From Peribacillus deserti (GTDB taxonomy: Bacteria; Bacillota; Bacilli; Bacillales; DSM-1321), in the NCBI RefSeq assembly GCF_002863585.1, contig NZ_PGUY01000020.1, positions 1 to 64,000 of the forward strand: a stretch of DNA of 64,000 nucleotides, given 5' to 3'. Shown piece by piece: positions 1-8,010 of the stretch. Below the pieces are notes generated by a model. It made no database searches. It was not told the DNA's origin and saw only the letters and a list, made by a program, of their open reading frames with translations. Every line of letters begins with the position of its first letter. Position 1 is the first letter of the stretch. The position numbers and the translations under genes are program-made.

Positions 1-78
1 GAACAATAATAAACAGTTGAAAACGAAGGTAGAGTATTTTACACAATATTGAGGACTTGACTTAAGTTTTTGAGTGTT

Positions 79-373
79 ATGCTTAACTTTTCGACCTTTA
101 TGCTTTAGTTGGAAGATTTTATGCTTATCCTTGCATTTTCTATGCTTAACAAAGGACGTTTATGCTTAAATCCGAAGCTGTATGCTTAACAAAGGACGGT
201 TTATGTTGCTTAAATCCGAAGCTGTATGATTATCAAGGGACGTTTATGCTTAAATCCGAACTGTATGCTTATCAAAAGATGTTTATGCTTAAATCCGAAG
301 CTGTATGCTTATCAAAGGACCTTTAAGCTTAAAGCCGAATCTAAATTCTTAAGAGGAACTTGTTATGCTTATC
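79..373 (+). repeat. Phased array of 15 TTATGCTTA-like motifs, 20-21 bp apart
   Basis: The A of each ATGCTTA-like core lies at 79, 100, 121, 142, 162, 182, 203, 226, 246, 265, 285, 305, 325, 345 and 365. Spacing is 19-23 bp, nearly always 20 or 21. From about 160 a higher-order unit of about 40 bp is visible, alternating AAATCCGAAGCTG and AACAAAGGACG spacers, so part of the array arose by tandem duplication. The first units and the last three are more diverged outside the core. Spacing of two DNA turns would put all cores on one helix face. The same motif on the other strand recurs at 59941-60140. Function is unknown. Confidence 0.85.
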
Positions 374-1063
374 TCAAGTGTTTTGTATTGGCGAACCCGT
401 TATACTATAGTGCCAAATGCTAAGTTACCATACCCCTTGCTGGCTACTAACTATGTTTCAAAAAACCATTTCTTTTTGATTATGAATTGTCTAGTAACGT
501 CTAAAGCGGGCAATTATTCCCCTTCTTCAACTAGAATTCCGGATCATACACTCACAACCTCTGAAAGAACGTCCCAAACACCCCATATAGTTAAATCCAA
601 AAAAAGACTTAAAGTCTTCTTCTATAATATTAATTAAAATGCCCTCCGTATTAGGCAGCTAACCCTTATATATCTTTAGCCCCTGCCCATTAAATCCTTC
701 AATATTAGCAGAATCCCTCAGCCACAGCATAAAAAAGATGATCCATCCAAATCGGTATTTCTTTATCTGATAAAAATATCAGTGTTGTTTTCTTATCAAA
801 ACGTTCAACTGAAAACCTATATCTTTCTGCAGGAAGTTAAACTCTTATCTGTTACCTTACTCTCCATGGCAGCAGATCGATGAATACTTTAAATATCCTG
901 CAAATTATCCATAAAATATACCGCGTAGACCCTGAGTGACCAGAGTTTACTTTTATGCCCTAACATGATAAGTTCCGTTCCTCTATTACAATTCTCACTT
1001 CATCAGTTATACTTTCTATGTTTTCTAATAGAAAGGGGCGGGAAAGAGAATAATAGTAGCGGT
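374..1063. other. Gene-free region with a possible coding relic
   Basis: No convincing gene is seen on either strand. On the minus strand, 705-836 is an open stretch of 43 codons without a start; it contains ERYRFSVERFDKK and WMDHLFYAVAEGF, which read like real protein. Further protein-like pieces upstream on the same strand lie in other frames and are broken by stops. This may be the worn end of an old gene, but no family is recognised and chance is possible. The plus-strand open frame over 365-637 has no protein-like features or ribosome binding site and is not called. Confidence 0.3.
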
Positions 1064-1083
1064 GTTAACAGAGAGGGGTTAAC
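1064..1083 (+). promoter_or_regulatory. Hairpin presenting the ribosome binding site of the CDF gene
   Basis: GTTAAC occurs at 1064-1069 and again at 1078-1083, separated by AGAGAGGG. GTTAAC is self-complementary, so the mRNA can form a 6-bp stem with the Shine-Dalgarno purines in an 8-nt loop two bases before the start codon. Whether this controls translation is inference. Confidence 0.35.
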
Positions 1084-1085
1084 GT

Positions 1086-2060
1086 ATGAATGAATTATTT
1101 CAGTTGTTGAAGCAGGGCAATCGGTCCGCATTAACAGCAGCCATTGTAAATACGGTTATTGCAATAATTAAGGGTGCAGCCTATTTATTCACAGGGAATG
1201 TGGCTATGTTTGCCGAAACGATGCACAGCCTTGGTGATGCAGCGAATCAATTTTTCGTGTTTGTGGGATCAGCCTTAAGTAAGCGGGCTCCGACCGATCG
1301 TTTTCCAGGCGGTTTTGGACGTCTGGTTCATCTTGTCCTGCTCGGTGCGGTACTCATTGTTGGAATTATGGCGTACGAAACCATTATCGAGGGATATCAC
1401 CATATTCTTCATCCGGCCGAATCAAAAGGAATTTTCCTGATTATTGCCATTTTGGCTGCAGCTACCATTTTAGAGACGTTTGTTCTGATAAAGGCAATGA
1501 AAGAGATTCTTCATGATGCAGGAATTGAGGCTAGTGGTTTCTCTGTTGTTACAAAAAGCCTGGCGAATTTTAAGAGAGGCAAGGCGGCAACAAGACTTGT
1601 ATTCATGGAAGATGCAGTGGCAACTGCGGGAGGACTCCTGGCGATCGCGGCTGTTCTACTTTCTCACTATACTCCTTTTCATGAGGCGGAAGGAATTGCA
1701 TCTATGCTTATCGGGTTAATGATGTTCCTGGTAGTCGGTAAAGTATTTTTGGATAATGCACGCGGTGTGCTGGGTGAATCTGATGATGAAATGGAACAGA
1801 AAATTGGCGAGATGGTGATGGCCGATCCTGATGTAAAAGATGTGGGAGACGTAGTTGTTATTAAGGAAGGCGACGAACTTCACGTGGAGCTTGAAATTGA
1901 AATAAACCCGCAAATGTCTTTTGCCGAGGCTGATGATATTAAGGATCGAATTGAAGAACAGGTGAGACAACAGCGCGGCGTTACTGACGTTACCATTGAA
2001 CTGGATGAAGATGATGGTATCCAGCGCTGGAACAACAGCCCTGAAGAAGCTAAGCGTTAG
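1086..2060 (+). CDS. Cation diffusion facilitator family transporter
   Basis: A 324-residue membrane protein of the CDF family, which exports divalent metals (Zn, Mn, Fe, Co) in exchange for protons. The N-terminal half has several hydrophobic segments. AETMHSLGDAANQ (residues 43-55) carries the first metal site residues H47 and D51, and a second acidic site sits in VFMEDAVATAGG further along. The last 90 residues form the usual soluble acidic domain, ending in an Asp/Glu-rich tail (ELDEDDG). Length is normal for the family. The start follows a GAGAGGGG ribosome binding site. It appears monocistronic. Substrate metal cannot be told from sequence alone; the family call is secure. Confidence 0.9.
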   Translation: MNELFQLLKQGNRSALTAAIVNTVIAIIKGAAYLFTGNVAMFAETMHSLGDAANQFFVFVGSALSKRAPTDRFPGGFGRLVHLVLLGAVLIVGIMAYETIIEGYHHILHPAESKGIFLIIAILAAATILETFVLIKAMKEILHDAGIEASGFSVVTKSLANFKRGKAATRLVFMEDAVATAGGLLAIAAVLLSHYTPFHEAEGIASMLIGLMMFLVVGKVFLDNARGVLGESDDEMEQKIGEMVMADPDVKDVGDVVVIKEGDELHVELEIEINPQMSFAEADDIKDRIEEQVRQQRGVTDVTIELDEDDGIQRWNNSPEEAKR

Positions 2061-2141
2061 GATTTTTTTGTTCAAACTCAATGGTCATAAATTCTCTTTT
2101 ACGCAAATAAACTGAACTAAATCACATTTGCGGAGGGAATT

Positions 2142-2534
2142 ATGACTGGGACAAACAATAGGGTCACAGAAGAAATGGTTTCTCGATATCATGAACTATA
2201 TAAAAAATCGAAACGCATTGAGAAAGAAATGGCAGAACTTAAGAAGCAGTTTCATGAGTACTTTGATGACAATATCGGCCCTGAAACAAAAGCAGAGCTG
2301 GAATTTGAGGGGTACAAATTACAGCGCCAGATCCGGAAATCTGAAAGTTTTATTTCGGATGCCACCATAGAGAAGCTGGAAAGCTTAAATTTGGGTGATT
2401 GTATTCAGGTGATCAGGAAGCCGCACGAGGAAAAGATTAAATCGGCCTTAACATTGGGATTTCTTACTCCTTCTGACCTTGAAGACTGTATTTATAGGAA
2501 GATTTCATCAGCTATTGTTGTAAAAGAGAAATAG
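2142..2534 (+). CDS. Hypothetical protein with N-terminal coiled coil
   Basis: A 130-residue soluble protein I do not recognise. Residues about 12-45 are charged and heptad-like (LYKKSKRIEKEMAELKKQF), suggesting a short coiled coil. The rest is a mixed alpha/beta sequence with no signal peptide, membrane segment or obvious catalytic motif. GGAGGG just upstream supports the start, and a strong hairpin terminator follows, so it is probably a real, separately transcribed gene. It lies 81 bases after the CDF transporter, but nothing in the sequence ties the two functions together. Confidence 0.65.
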   Translation: MTGTNNRVTEEMVSRYHELYKKSKRIEKEMAELKKQFHEYFDDNIGPETKAELEFEGYKLQRQIRKSESFISDATIEKLESLNLGDCIQVIRKPHEEKIKSALTLGFLTPSDLEDCIYRKISSAIVVKEK

Positions 2535-2535
2535 G

Positions 2536-2567
2536 AAAGGGTTAAACATTTTGTTTAACCTTTTTTA
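2536..2567 (+). terminator. Rho-independent terminator
   Basis: Inverted repeat AAGGGTTAAAC / GTTTAACCTT around a short loop, followed by a T-run, directly after the stop codon of the 130-residue gene. Confidence 0.85.
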
Positions 2568-2622
2568 TATGATTAAAAATTTAAAAATTCTAATTATTTA
2601 TAAAGTTTTATCCGTTAAAGCA

Positions 2623-2650
2623 TTGAATTTTTTTTTAGAAGGAGTAAAAT
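2623..2650 (+). promoter_or_regulatory. Sigma-A-type promoter for the aminotransferase gene
   Basis: TTGAAT at 2623-2628 and TAAAAT at 2645-2650 with a 16-bp spacer, about 30 bases before the start codon. No T-box or leader peptide is visible. An AT-rich stretch (AATTTTTTTTTAGAA) loosely resembles a CodY box but is too poor a match to call. Confidence 0.5.
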
Positions 2651-2681
2651 AGGGCTTATTAGATTTTTAGGAGGCAATGTA

Positions 2682-3770
2682 ATGAAGGGCCAAACAATAA
2701 ACTTACAATTGAGCACAACTAGAAAACCTAAGCCGCAGTCAGACCAGCTGATATTTGGACGGAACTTCACCGACCATATGTTTACGATGGATTACACAGA
2801 AGGTAAAGGGTGGCATGATCCACAGATCATTCCCTATCAGCCTATCTCAATGGATCCAGCATCGATGGTATTTCATTACGGCCAAACCGTGTTTGAAGGG
2901 TTGAAAGCATATGTCCAGGGTGAAAGGATTCTGCTATTCAGACCTGAAAAGAATTTCCAGAGGTTAAATATATCAAATGATCGGTTATGTATTCCTCACA
3001 TAGATGAAGAGTTTGCTCTCGAAGCATTAGAAGAATTAATTAATATAGATCATGAATGGATTCCTAAGGAAGAAGGAACATCACTATATATTCGTCCTTT
3101 TGTCATTTCGACTGAACCCTTCTTAGGGGTAGCCCCGTCCAGGCATTTTAAATTTATGATCATTCTTTCCCCTGTAGGTTCTTATTATTCGGAAGGGATC
3201 AAACCGGTAAAAATCGGCGTAGAGAGTGACTATGTCCGTGCGGTAAAAGGCGGGACAGGGACAGCGAAAACAGGAGGAAATTATGCAGCAAGCCTGAAAG
3301 CTCAGGAATCTGCCAACTTAAAGGGCTGTGCACAGGTATTGTGGCTGGATGGAGTAGAAAAGAAATATATTGAAGAAGTTGGCAGCATGAATGTTTTCTT
3401 TAAGGTGAATGGGGAAGTGATCACACCTGAATTGAATGGAAGCATTCTCGATGGAGTTACCCGAAGCTCGATCATTCAGCTGTTGAAACACTGGAATATC
3501 CCTATAACCGAACGCAAGGTGTCTATGGAGGAACTGTATCAGGCACATAAGGATGGACTTCTGGAAGAAGCATTTGGAACTGGTACAGCTGCTGTCATTT
3601 CACCTGTTGGAGAGTTTGTATGGGAAGGTGAAAGCGTGGTTGTGAATGGTGGAGAAACGGGACCCCTTTCCAAAAAGCTGTATGATACGTTAACAGGTAT
3701 TCAGACAGGCCTGGTAGAAGATCCATTTGGCTGGGTAAAAGAAATCCAAAAGATTAAATCTTACGTTTAA
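2682..3770 (+). CDS. ilvE: Branched-chain-amino-acid aminotransferase
   Basis: A 362-residue PLP enzyme of fold type IV. It interconverts Leu, Ile and Val with their 2-oxo acids using glutamate/2-oxoglutarate, the last step of branched-chain synthesis and first of degradation. The PLP lysine is K196 in GTAKTGGNYAAS. YIRPF near 136-140 and GTGTAAVISPVG near the C-terminus are typical of the long (about 360 residue) Bacillus/eukaryote-type enzymes. The start follows TTAGGAGG. The gene is flanked by its own promoter and terminator, so it is not in an ilv-leu operon here; B. subtilis likewise has stand-alone BCAT genes. Confidence 0.93.
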   Translation: MKGQTINLQLSTTRKPKPQSDQLIFGRNFTDHMFTMDYTEGKGWHDPQIIPYQPISMDPASMVFHYGQTVFEGLKAYVQGERILLFRPEKNFQRLNISNDRLCIPHIDEEFALEALEELINIDHEWIPKEEGTSLYIRPFVISTEPFLGVAPSRHFKFMIILSPVGSYYSEGIKPVKIGVESDYVRAVKGGTGTAKTGGNYAASLKAQESANLKGCAQVLWLDGVEKKYIEEVGSMNVFFKVNGEVITPELNGSILDGVTRSSIIQLLKHWNIPITERKVSMEELYQAHKDGLLEEAFGTGTAAVISPVGEFVWEGESVVVNGGETGPLSKKLYDTLTGIQTGLVEDPFGWVKEIQKIKSYV

Positions 3771-3776
3771 ACAAGT

Positions 3777-3808
3777 GAGGGCGGCTCTTATGTGAGCCGC
3801 CCTTTTCT
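3777..3808 (+). terminator. Rho-independent terminator
   Basis: GGGCGGCTC / GAGCCGCCC perfect stem with a small loop, then TTTTCT, directly downstream of ilvE. Confidence 0.9.
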
Positions 3809-3822
3809 ATGTTACATCCATA

Positions 3823-3912
3823 ATGGAAGGTAGAACGATTATTTCAGCTTACCAGTCTGAGAAAAGATTACATCCTGATGAAGAACCTGAAACAGTGGAC
3901 CGATATAAATAA
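3823..3912 (+). other. Possible 29-residue open frame
   Basis: An ATG-to-stop frame of 29 codons lies between the ilvE terminator and the convergent SDR gene. Its product is hydrophilic (EKRLHPDEEPETVDRYK). There is no clear ribosome binding site. It could be a decayed remnant or chance. Confidence 0.2.
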
Positions 3913-3946
3913 CGCAAGAAGGTCGAAGCGCAATACCTTCACAGAT

Positions 3947-4705
3947 CTATTTCAATAAGTCATTTACATAATATATCTGCCCATTCCCAAGTTCTTCGGC
4001 AAGAAGCAGGCTGACTAGGCAGCTTCCGACCTGGCTTGGGCTTCTTAGCATTCCTTTTTCCTTATAGCCGATAAACTTATCAAGTTCGCTGAAGGCTTCT
4101 TGATCTGACGAGCGGATCGTCTGCTGCATATCGGTGTCCATAATTCCGGGACTGAATGCATTAATGATAACATTTTCATTTCCGCTCTCTGCTTCTAATG
4201 CAGCTGTTTTTGTGAATAGATTCAAAGCTGCCTTTGTACTGCCGTATATGCTCCAGCCCTGTATCGGTCTTTCGCCAGCCCCTGATGTTACGTTCATGAT
4301 GTTAACTTTAACGCTCAAATCCTTCGTTTTCTCCAAAAAAAGGTTTGTTATCAAAATCGGAGCTGTTACGTTTACCTGAATACTTGACTGGATTTCCTCC
4401 GGATCGAGATTGCCTACGGTATTTATCGGGTTTACGACTCCGGCATTATTGATAAGATATACAATTTCTTTTTCTTGGGACAGAACCTGATCCAGCACTT
4501 TCCCGAAAACGGAAAGTGTTTCTTGGGTTTTGGATAAGTCACAGGAAAAATGTACATAAGTCAGGCCGGCAGAATGAGCTGCTTCTTTTAATTTTTGACT
4601 TTCCCTCCTTGATACAGATATCAGGTTAATTCCTGCCTCCATTAATTGTAAGGCAGCCGCTTCCCCAAGGCCTGCGGATGCACCAGTTACTACTGCATAA
4701 GCCAT
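3947..4705 (-). CDS. yueD: Short-chain dehydrogenase, benzil reductase type
   Basis: A 252-residue classical SDR. TGASAGLG (residues 7-14) is the NADP(H) dinucleotide motif, NNAG lies mid-protein, and the catalytic pair is in YGSTK near residue 155. Length, N-terminus and the C-terminal YYVNDLL resemble the YueD family, whose Bacillus cereus and B. subtilis members reduce benzil stereospecifically to (S)-benzoin. The physiological substrate is unknown. A purine-rich ribosome binding site lies a few bases before the start. It is convergent with ilvE and stands alone. Confidence 0.85.
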   Translation of the reverse strand: MAYAVVTGASAGLGEAAALQLMEAGINLISVSRRESQKLKEAAHSAGLTYVHFSCDLSKTQETLSVFGKVLDQVLSQEKEIVYLINNAGVVNPINTVGNLDPEEIQSSIQVNVTAPILITNLFLEKTKDLSVKVNIMNVTSGAGERPIQGWSIYGSTKAALNLFTKTAALEAESGNENVIINAFSPGIMDTDMQQTIRSSDQEAFSELDKFIGYKEKGMLRSPSQVGSCLVSLLLAEELGNGQIYYVNDLLK

Positions 4706-4740
4706 GATCTCACTTCTTTCCTTTATTTTTTTTCTTTCTA

Positions 4741-5165
4741 AAAGGCTCTTTTCTAAAAGATTGTTGTTTTTTATGGTTATGAGATTCTAACCTATTGTTA
4801 AACAGGTTGATTGGAACGTAAGGTGCGAGACTCCTGCGGGCGTAGCGGGTATGTCCAGCTCCGGACTGACACCTTCGGTCATAAGCCAATCGCCATTAAA
4901 AGGCAAAATCGGCCTTTTACTGCCGCTAGTCTTATGCCGGTCAGGTGTCTGCTTTTCTTTTAGCGTCTTGCCTCTAATAAAAAAGATCATCATTCAGCCT
5001 TTGGATGGATCTTTTCTTGAAAAGCACCGTCCTCCGCTTTTCGATCAGGTGAGACCCCGCAGGCGAAGCCGAGGAGGCTCAGCGCCCGCCCCGCGGAAAG
5101 CGAGCATCCTGTAGTGGAAATCAACCCCCTTGTTCAATAACAACAAAGTTTGCGAAAACAGCCTA
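4741..5165 (+). mobile_element. Interspersed element A, copy 1 (long form with nested unit B)
   Basis: Left end AAGGCTCTTTTCTAAAAG and right end TTTGCGAAAACAGCCT form imperfect terminal inverted repeats (AAGGCT plus a shared TTGTTGTT block). The core holds internal inverted repeats such as CTCCTGCGGG and CCCCGCAGG-type arms, so the transcript would fold strongly. Compared with the short copy at 32281-32500, about 200 bp are inserted near 4857-5045: unit B, starting TGTCCAGCTCC and containing GTCATAAGCCAATC and GTCTTATGCCGGTCAGG. No transposase is encoded, so this is a non-autonomous, MITE-like repeat. Other copies lie at 18787, 32281, 40837, 50198 and 58708. Confidence 0.85.
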
Positions 5166-5288
5166 CTAAAAACACCCGAATAGACAAGCTCAGTACTTTA
5201 TATGGTAAACTACTTACATTATAAAATTATATTTGAACAGAAAACCAGTAAAGTATGTCAAATGAGTGATAAAAAAGAGGCGAATGAC

Positions 5289-6134
5289 GTGAAAACAGGA
5301 TTAGTTTTAGAAGGCGGTGGTATGAGAGGAGTATTCACCGCGGGAGTTCTTCGTTACTTGATGGAGAATGATATTTATATTCCTTATGTAGTCGGTGTTT
5401 CGGCAGGTGCCTGCAACGGTTCCTCCTATATCTCCCGGCAGATCGAGCGGAACCGGATCGTCAATATTGATTATATTACCCACCCGGAATATATTTCCGT
5501 TAAACGGTACCTAAAAAGCAGGGAATTATTCGGGATGGATTTTTTGTTTAATAAACTGCCAAATGAATTAGTTCCTTTTGATTTTGAAACATTCGGCAGC
5601 GCACAGGAAAAGTTTGTTGTGGGCACAACTGACTGTGCGACTGGCGAACCGGTGTATTTTGAGAAAAGTGATTATGAAAAAGATATGTTAACCATATTAA
5701 GGGCGTCAAGCTCTCTCCCTTTCATGGCTCCTGAAGTCGAATTTGATGGGCGGCTGCTTATGGATGGAGGAATTGCTGATCCCATTCCAATCAGGAAATC
5801 CGAAGCTGACGGGAATATGAAAAACGTGGTGGTGTTAACCCGCAATAAAGGCTACCAAAAGGGGAAACCGTCATTCGGCTGGCTGCTGAAGAAAAGAAGC
5901 CCTCATCAGGGTTTAGTGAAGGCCATTCTGGAGCGCCATATTACATATAATCGAACGTTGGCTTACATTGAAGAGAAAGAAGATAAAGGGGAAATTTTCA
6001 TCATACGGCCTGAAGAAAAATTATCGGTTGGACGAGTCGAGCGGAACCCGGACAAGCTTTCACGGCTCTATCAGCAAGGATATGAACAGGCAGAAAAGCT
6101 TCATGATGACCTTGGTAAGTTTCTGAGTAAATAG
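5289..6134 (+). CDS. Patatin-like phospholipase family protein
   Basis: A 281-residue predicted acyl hydrolase with a Ser-Asp dyad. GLVLEGGGMRGVFTAGVL at the N-terminus carries the oxyanion glycine loop, GVSAG is the nucleophile elbow, and MDGGIADPIP gives the DGG aspartate. It has no signal peptide, so it acts in the cytoplasm or at the inner membrane face, probably on phospholipids. I chose the GTG at 5289 because AAGAGG sits 8 bases upstream and the product then begins MKTGLVLEGGG as in relatives; an in-frame ATG at 5202 would add 29 poorly conserved residues and lacks a ribosome binding site. It is the first of four closely packed genes. Confidence 0.85.
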   Translation: MKTGLVLEGGGMRGVFTAGVLRYLMENDIYIPYVVGVSAGACNGSSYISRQIERNRIVNIDYITHPEYISVKRYLKSRELFGMDFLFNKLPNELVPFDFETFGSAQEKFVVGTTDCATGEPVYFEKSDYEKDMLTILRASSSLPFMAPEVEFDGRLLMDGGIADPIPIRKSEADGNMKNVVVLTRNKGYQKGKPSFGWLLKKRSPHQGLVKAILERHITYNRTLAYIEEKEDKGEIFIIRPEEKLSVGRVERNPDKLSRLYQQGYEQAEKLHDDLGKFLSK

Positions 6135-6156
6135 AGTGTAAGGAAGTGCCATTCTT

Positions 6157-6489
6157 TTGAATAACTTTACGATGAGAGCTATTTCTATTATAGTGGGGAT
6201 TCCTCCAGGAAAGGTGATGGCGTACGGACAGATCGCCAGACTGTCAGGAAGTCCCAGAGGAGCGAGGCAGGTAGTCAGGATCCTTCATTCAATGTCTGAA
6301 AAATATGAGCTTCCCTGGCATAGGGTGGTTAATGCAAAAGGCGAGATCGCCTTCAGAAGTGAGGATGGGGCGGATGAGCAAAAAGAACGACTGCAAGCGG
6401 AAGGTATTATCATACAGGATAACAAAGTCAATCTGGACGAATACCTTTATCACCCGGAGATTGATTTAATTATGATGGAAGGTGAGTAA
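6157..6489 (+). CDS. Alkyltransferase-like protein (ATL)
   Basis: A 110-residue member of the O6-alkylguanine-DNA alkyltransferase superfamily, small C-terminal domain only. The active-site PCHRV of true MGMT enzymes is PWHRVVNAKG here, so the acceptor cysteine is replaced by tryptophan. Known ATL proteins with this change bind O6-alkylguanine, flip it out and hand it to nucleotide excision repair rather than repairing it. The DNA-binding helix region (SGSPRGARQVVRILH) is intact. The start is TTG with AAGGAAG upstream. It lies 22 bases after the patatin gene and abuts the next gene, so co-transcription is likely. Confidence 0.85.
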   Translation: MNNFTMRAISIIVGIPPGKVMAYGQIARLSGSPRGARQVVRILHSMSEKYELPWHRVVNAKGEIAFRSEDGADEQKERLQAEGIIIQDNKVNLDEYLYHPEIDLIMMEGE

Positions 6490-6909
6490 ATGCAGGAAAA
6501 TCAATCTATTATATTGTTTGATGGCGTATGCAATCTTTGTAATTCTGCCGTCCAGTTTATAGTGAAAAGAGATAAAAAGGGCTATTTCTCATTTGCCTCC
6601 CTTCAATCGGATATAGGCCGGCAGCTTACGAAACGCCATGGAATAGGGGAAGAAGTGGATTCTATTATCCTTTTGGAAAAAGACTCTGCATACCTATACT
6701 CAGATGCCGCCCTGCGCATTGCTTCCAAGCTTGATGGAGTCCTGCAGGCTGCAAGATTCCTTCTTTACATTCCAAAGCCTCTAAGGAATTTCTTTTACAA
6801 AATAATTGCAAGGAACCGCTATAAGTGGTTCGGCAAAAAAAATGAATGCATGCTGCCGACAAACGAATTAAAGAACCGCTTTTTGGCCGATGGATACTTG
6901 AAGGAGTAA
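6490..6909 (+). CDS. yuxK: DCC family thiol-disulfide oxidoreductase-like protein (DUF393)
   Basis: A 139-residue protein of the DCC/YuxK family. The family motif DxxCxxC is present as DGVCNLCN at about residues 10-17, the position expected for a thioredoxin-like fold. The C-terminal half is basic and hydrophobic (YIPKPLRNFFYKIIARNRYKWFGKK), as in relatives. The family is predicted to do thiol-disulfide chemistry, but substrates are not established. The ATG follows the preceding stop codon immediately, which indicates translational coupling in the four-gene operon. Confidence 0.85.
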   Translation: MQENQSIILFDGVCNLCNSAVQFIVKRDKKGYFSFASLQSDIGRQLTKRHGIGEEVDSIILLEKDSAYLYSDAALRIASKLDGVLQAARFLLYIPKPLRNFFYKIIARNRYKWFGKKNECMLPTNELKNRFLADGYLKE

Positions 6910-7878
6910 ATGATGAATGTAGAGGATTTTCTGTATGGGGAATTCCATTTAGAACAGGTTCTTCTTGATATATTGGAAACAGGTGCTGTACAGAGATTAA
7001 AAAATATTCACCAGGGCGGCGCAAGCTATCTGGTTAACCCGGAGTGGAATGTCACCAGATACGAGCACTCGGTTGGAGTCATGCTTTTAATCAGGAAATT
7101 AGGAGGGTCCATAAGGGAACAGATAGGCGGCTTGATCCATGATATCTCCCATACAGCCTTCTCCCATGTGATTGATCTGGTTATGAAAAACAAGGACCAG
7201 GATTATCATGATAAAATCTTTCCCGACATTTTTAGCACTTCAGAGATACCCGGTATCCTTCAGAAACACGGGTATGCCCCAGACGAAATATTGCCTATTG
7301 ACCAGTGGCCGCTTTTGGAGAAGCCCCTGCCAGATTTATGTGCTGACCGGATCGATTACACGCTGAGGGATTTAGTTACCTATAATAAGATTACAATTGA
7401 AGAGGCGGCCAGCTTTCTTAGGGAGTTAACTCTTCAAGAGAACAAGATATGTATTTCACATATAGATGCCGCCGAATGGTTTGTCGAGACGTACTATAGA
7501 GAAGTGATTGATTTCTTTCTGGATCCCTTAAATGTATTGGGTTATGCTGTACTATCAGATGTGCTTTCAGAGGCGCTGTTAAGACAAATCCTTACTGTCT
7601 CCGAACTTGGAAAAAATGATGCGGAAGTATGGAAGACGCTGACCTCATCCAAAGACCCGGTTATTCAAGCTAAGATCGGCAGGTTATCAAAAGATATGGT
7701 GGAAGATGAACGGAACTTTCATTACCACACGAAGAAAAAAATAAGGATTATTGACCCTTTGGTTTATCATAAAAATGGAATTAGAAGAGGATCTGAGATT
7801 TCAAGAAAAATAACCTGTTTAAACGAGGAAGCTCTGCGCAGATCTCAAAAAGGCGTCTATATAAGATTGGTGGACTGA
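6910..7878 (+). CDS. HD domain-containing phosphohydrolase
   Basis: A 322-residue cytosolic protein. RYEHSVGVMLL (about 50-60) and LIHDISHTAFSH (about 76-86) give the H...HD metal ligands, and a downstream ADRIDYTLRD supplies the final Asp. The N-terminal VQRLKNIHQGGASYLVNPEWNVTRYEHS resembles the deoxynucleotide triphosphohydrolase/YdhJ-like group, so hydrolysis of a nucleotide phosphate is plausible; the substrate is not known. Its start overlaps the AAGGAGTAA region ending the DCC gene. A terminator follows, closing the patatin-ATL-DCC-HD operon. Confidence 0.85.
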   Translation: MMNVEDFLYGEFHLEQVLLDILETGAVQRLKNIHQGGASYLVNPEWNVTRYEHSVGVMLLIRKLGGSIREQIGGLIHDISHTAFSHVIDLVMKNKDQDYHDKIFPDIFSTSEIPGILQKHGYAPDEILPIDQWPLLEKPLPDLCADRIDYTLRDLVTYNKITIEEAASFLRELTLQENKICISHIDAAEWFVETYYREVIDFFLDPLNVLGYAVLSDVLSEALLRQILTVSELGKNDAEVWKTLTSSKDPVIQAKIGRLSKDMVEDERNFHYHTKKKIRIIDPLVYHKNGIRRGSEISRKITCLNEEALRRSQKGVYIRLVD

Positions 7879-7879
7879 T

Positions 7880-7903
7880 GGACCTTTAGAGGTCCTTTTT
7901 TAT
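7880..7903 (+). terminator. Rho-independent terminator
   Basis: GGACCT / AGGTCC stem with a TTAG loop and a T-run after it, directly after the HD gene stop codon. Confidence 0.85.
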
Positions 7904-8010
7904 TTGCTTATTTAATGATTCTCGGGTAAGGGAGCATTCATCTGTAAAATCGTCGGGTCCTGCACGAACAGGGAAATGGCTGCCTGTGTTTAGGAATTTT
8001 CTTGAATAAT

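Noticed and set aside
79-373. CRISPR array
   Set aside because: The conserved word is only about 9 bases with 11-12 bases between, units are duplicated rather than unique, and no cas gene is nearby.
365-637. 90-codon open frame after the first array
   Set aside because: No ribosome binding site, no protein-like domain pattern, and it partly overlaps the array.
2560-2680. T-box or CodY operator before ilvE
   Set aside because: The gap is too short for a T-box and the AT-rich stretch matches the CodY consensus too poorly.
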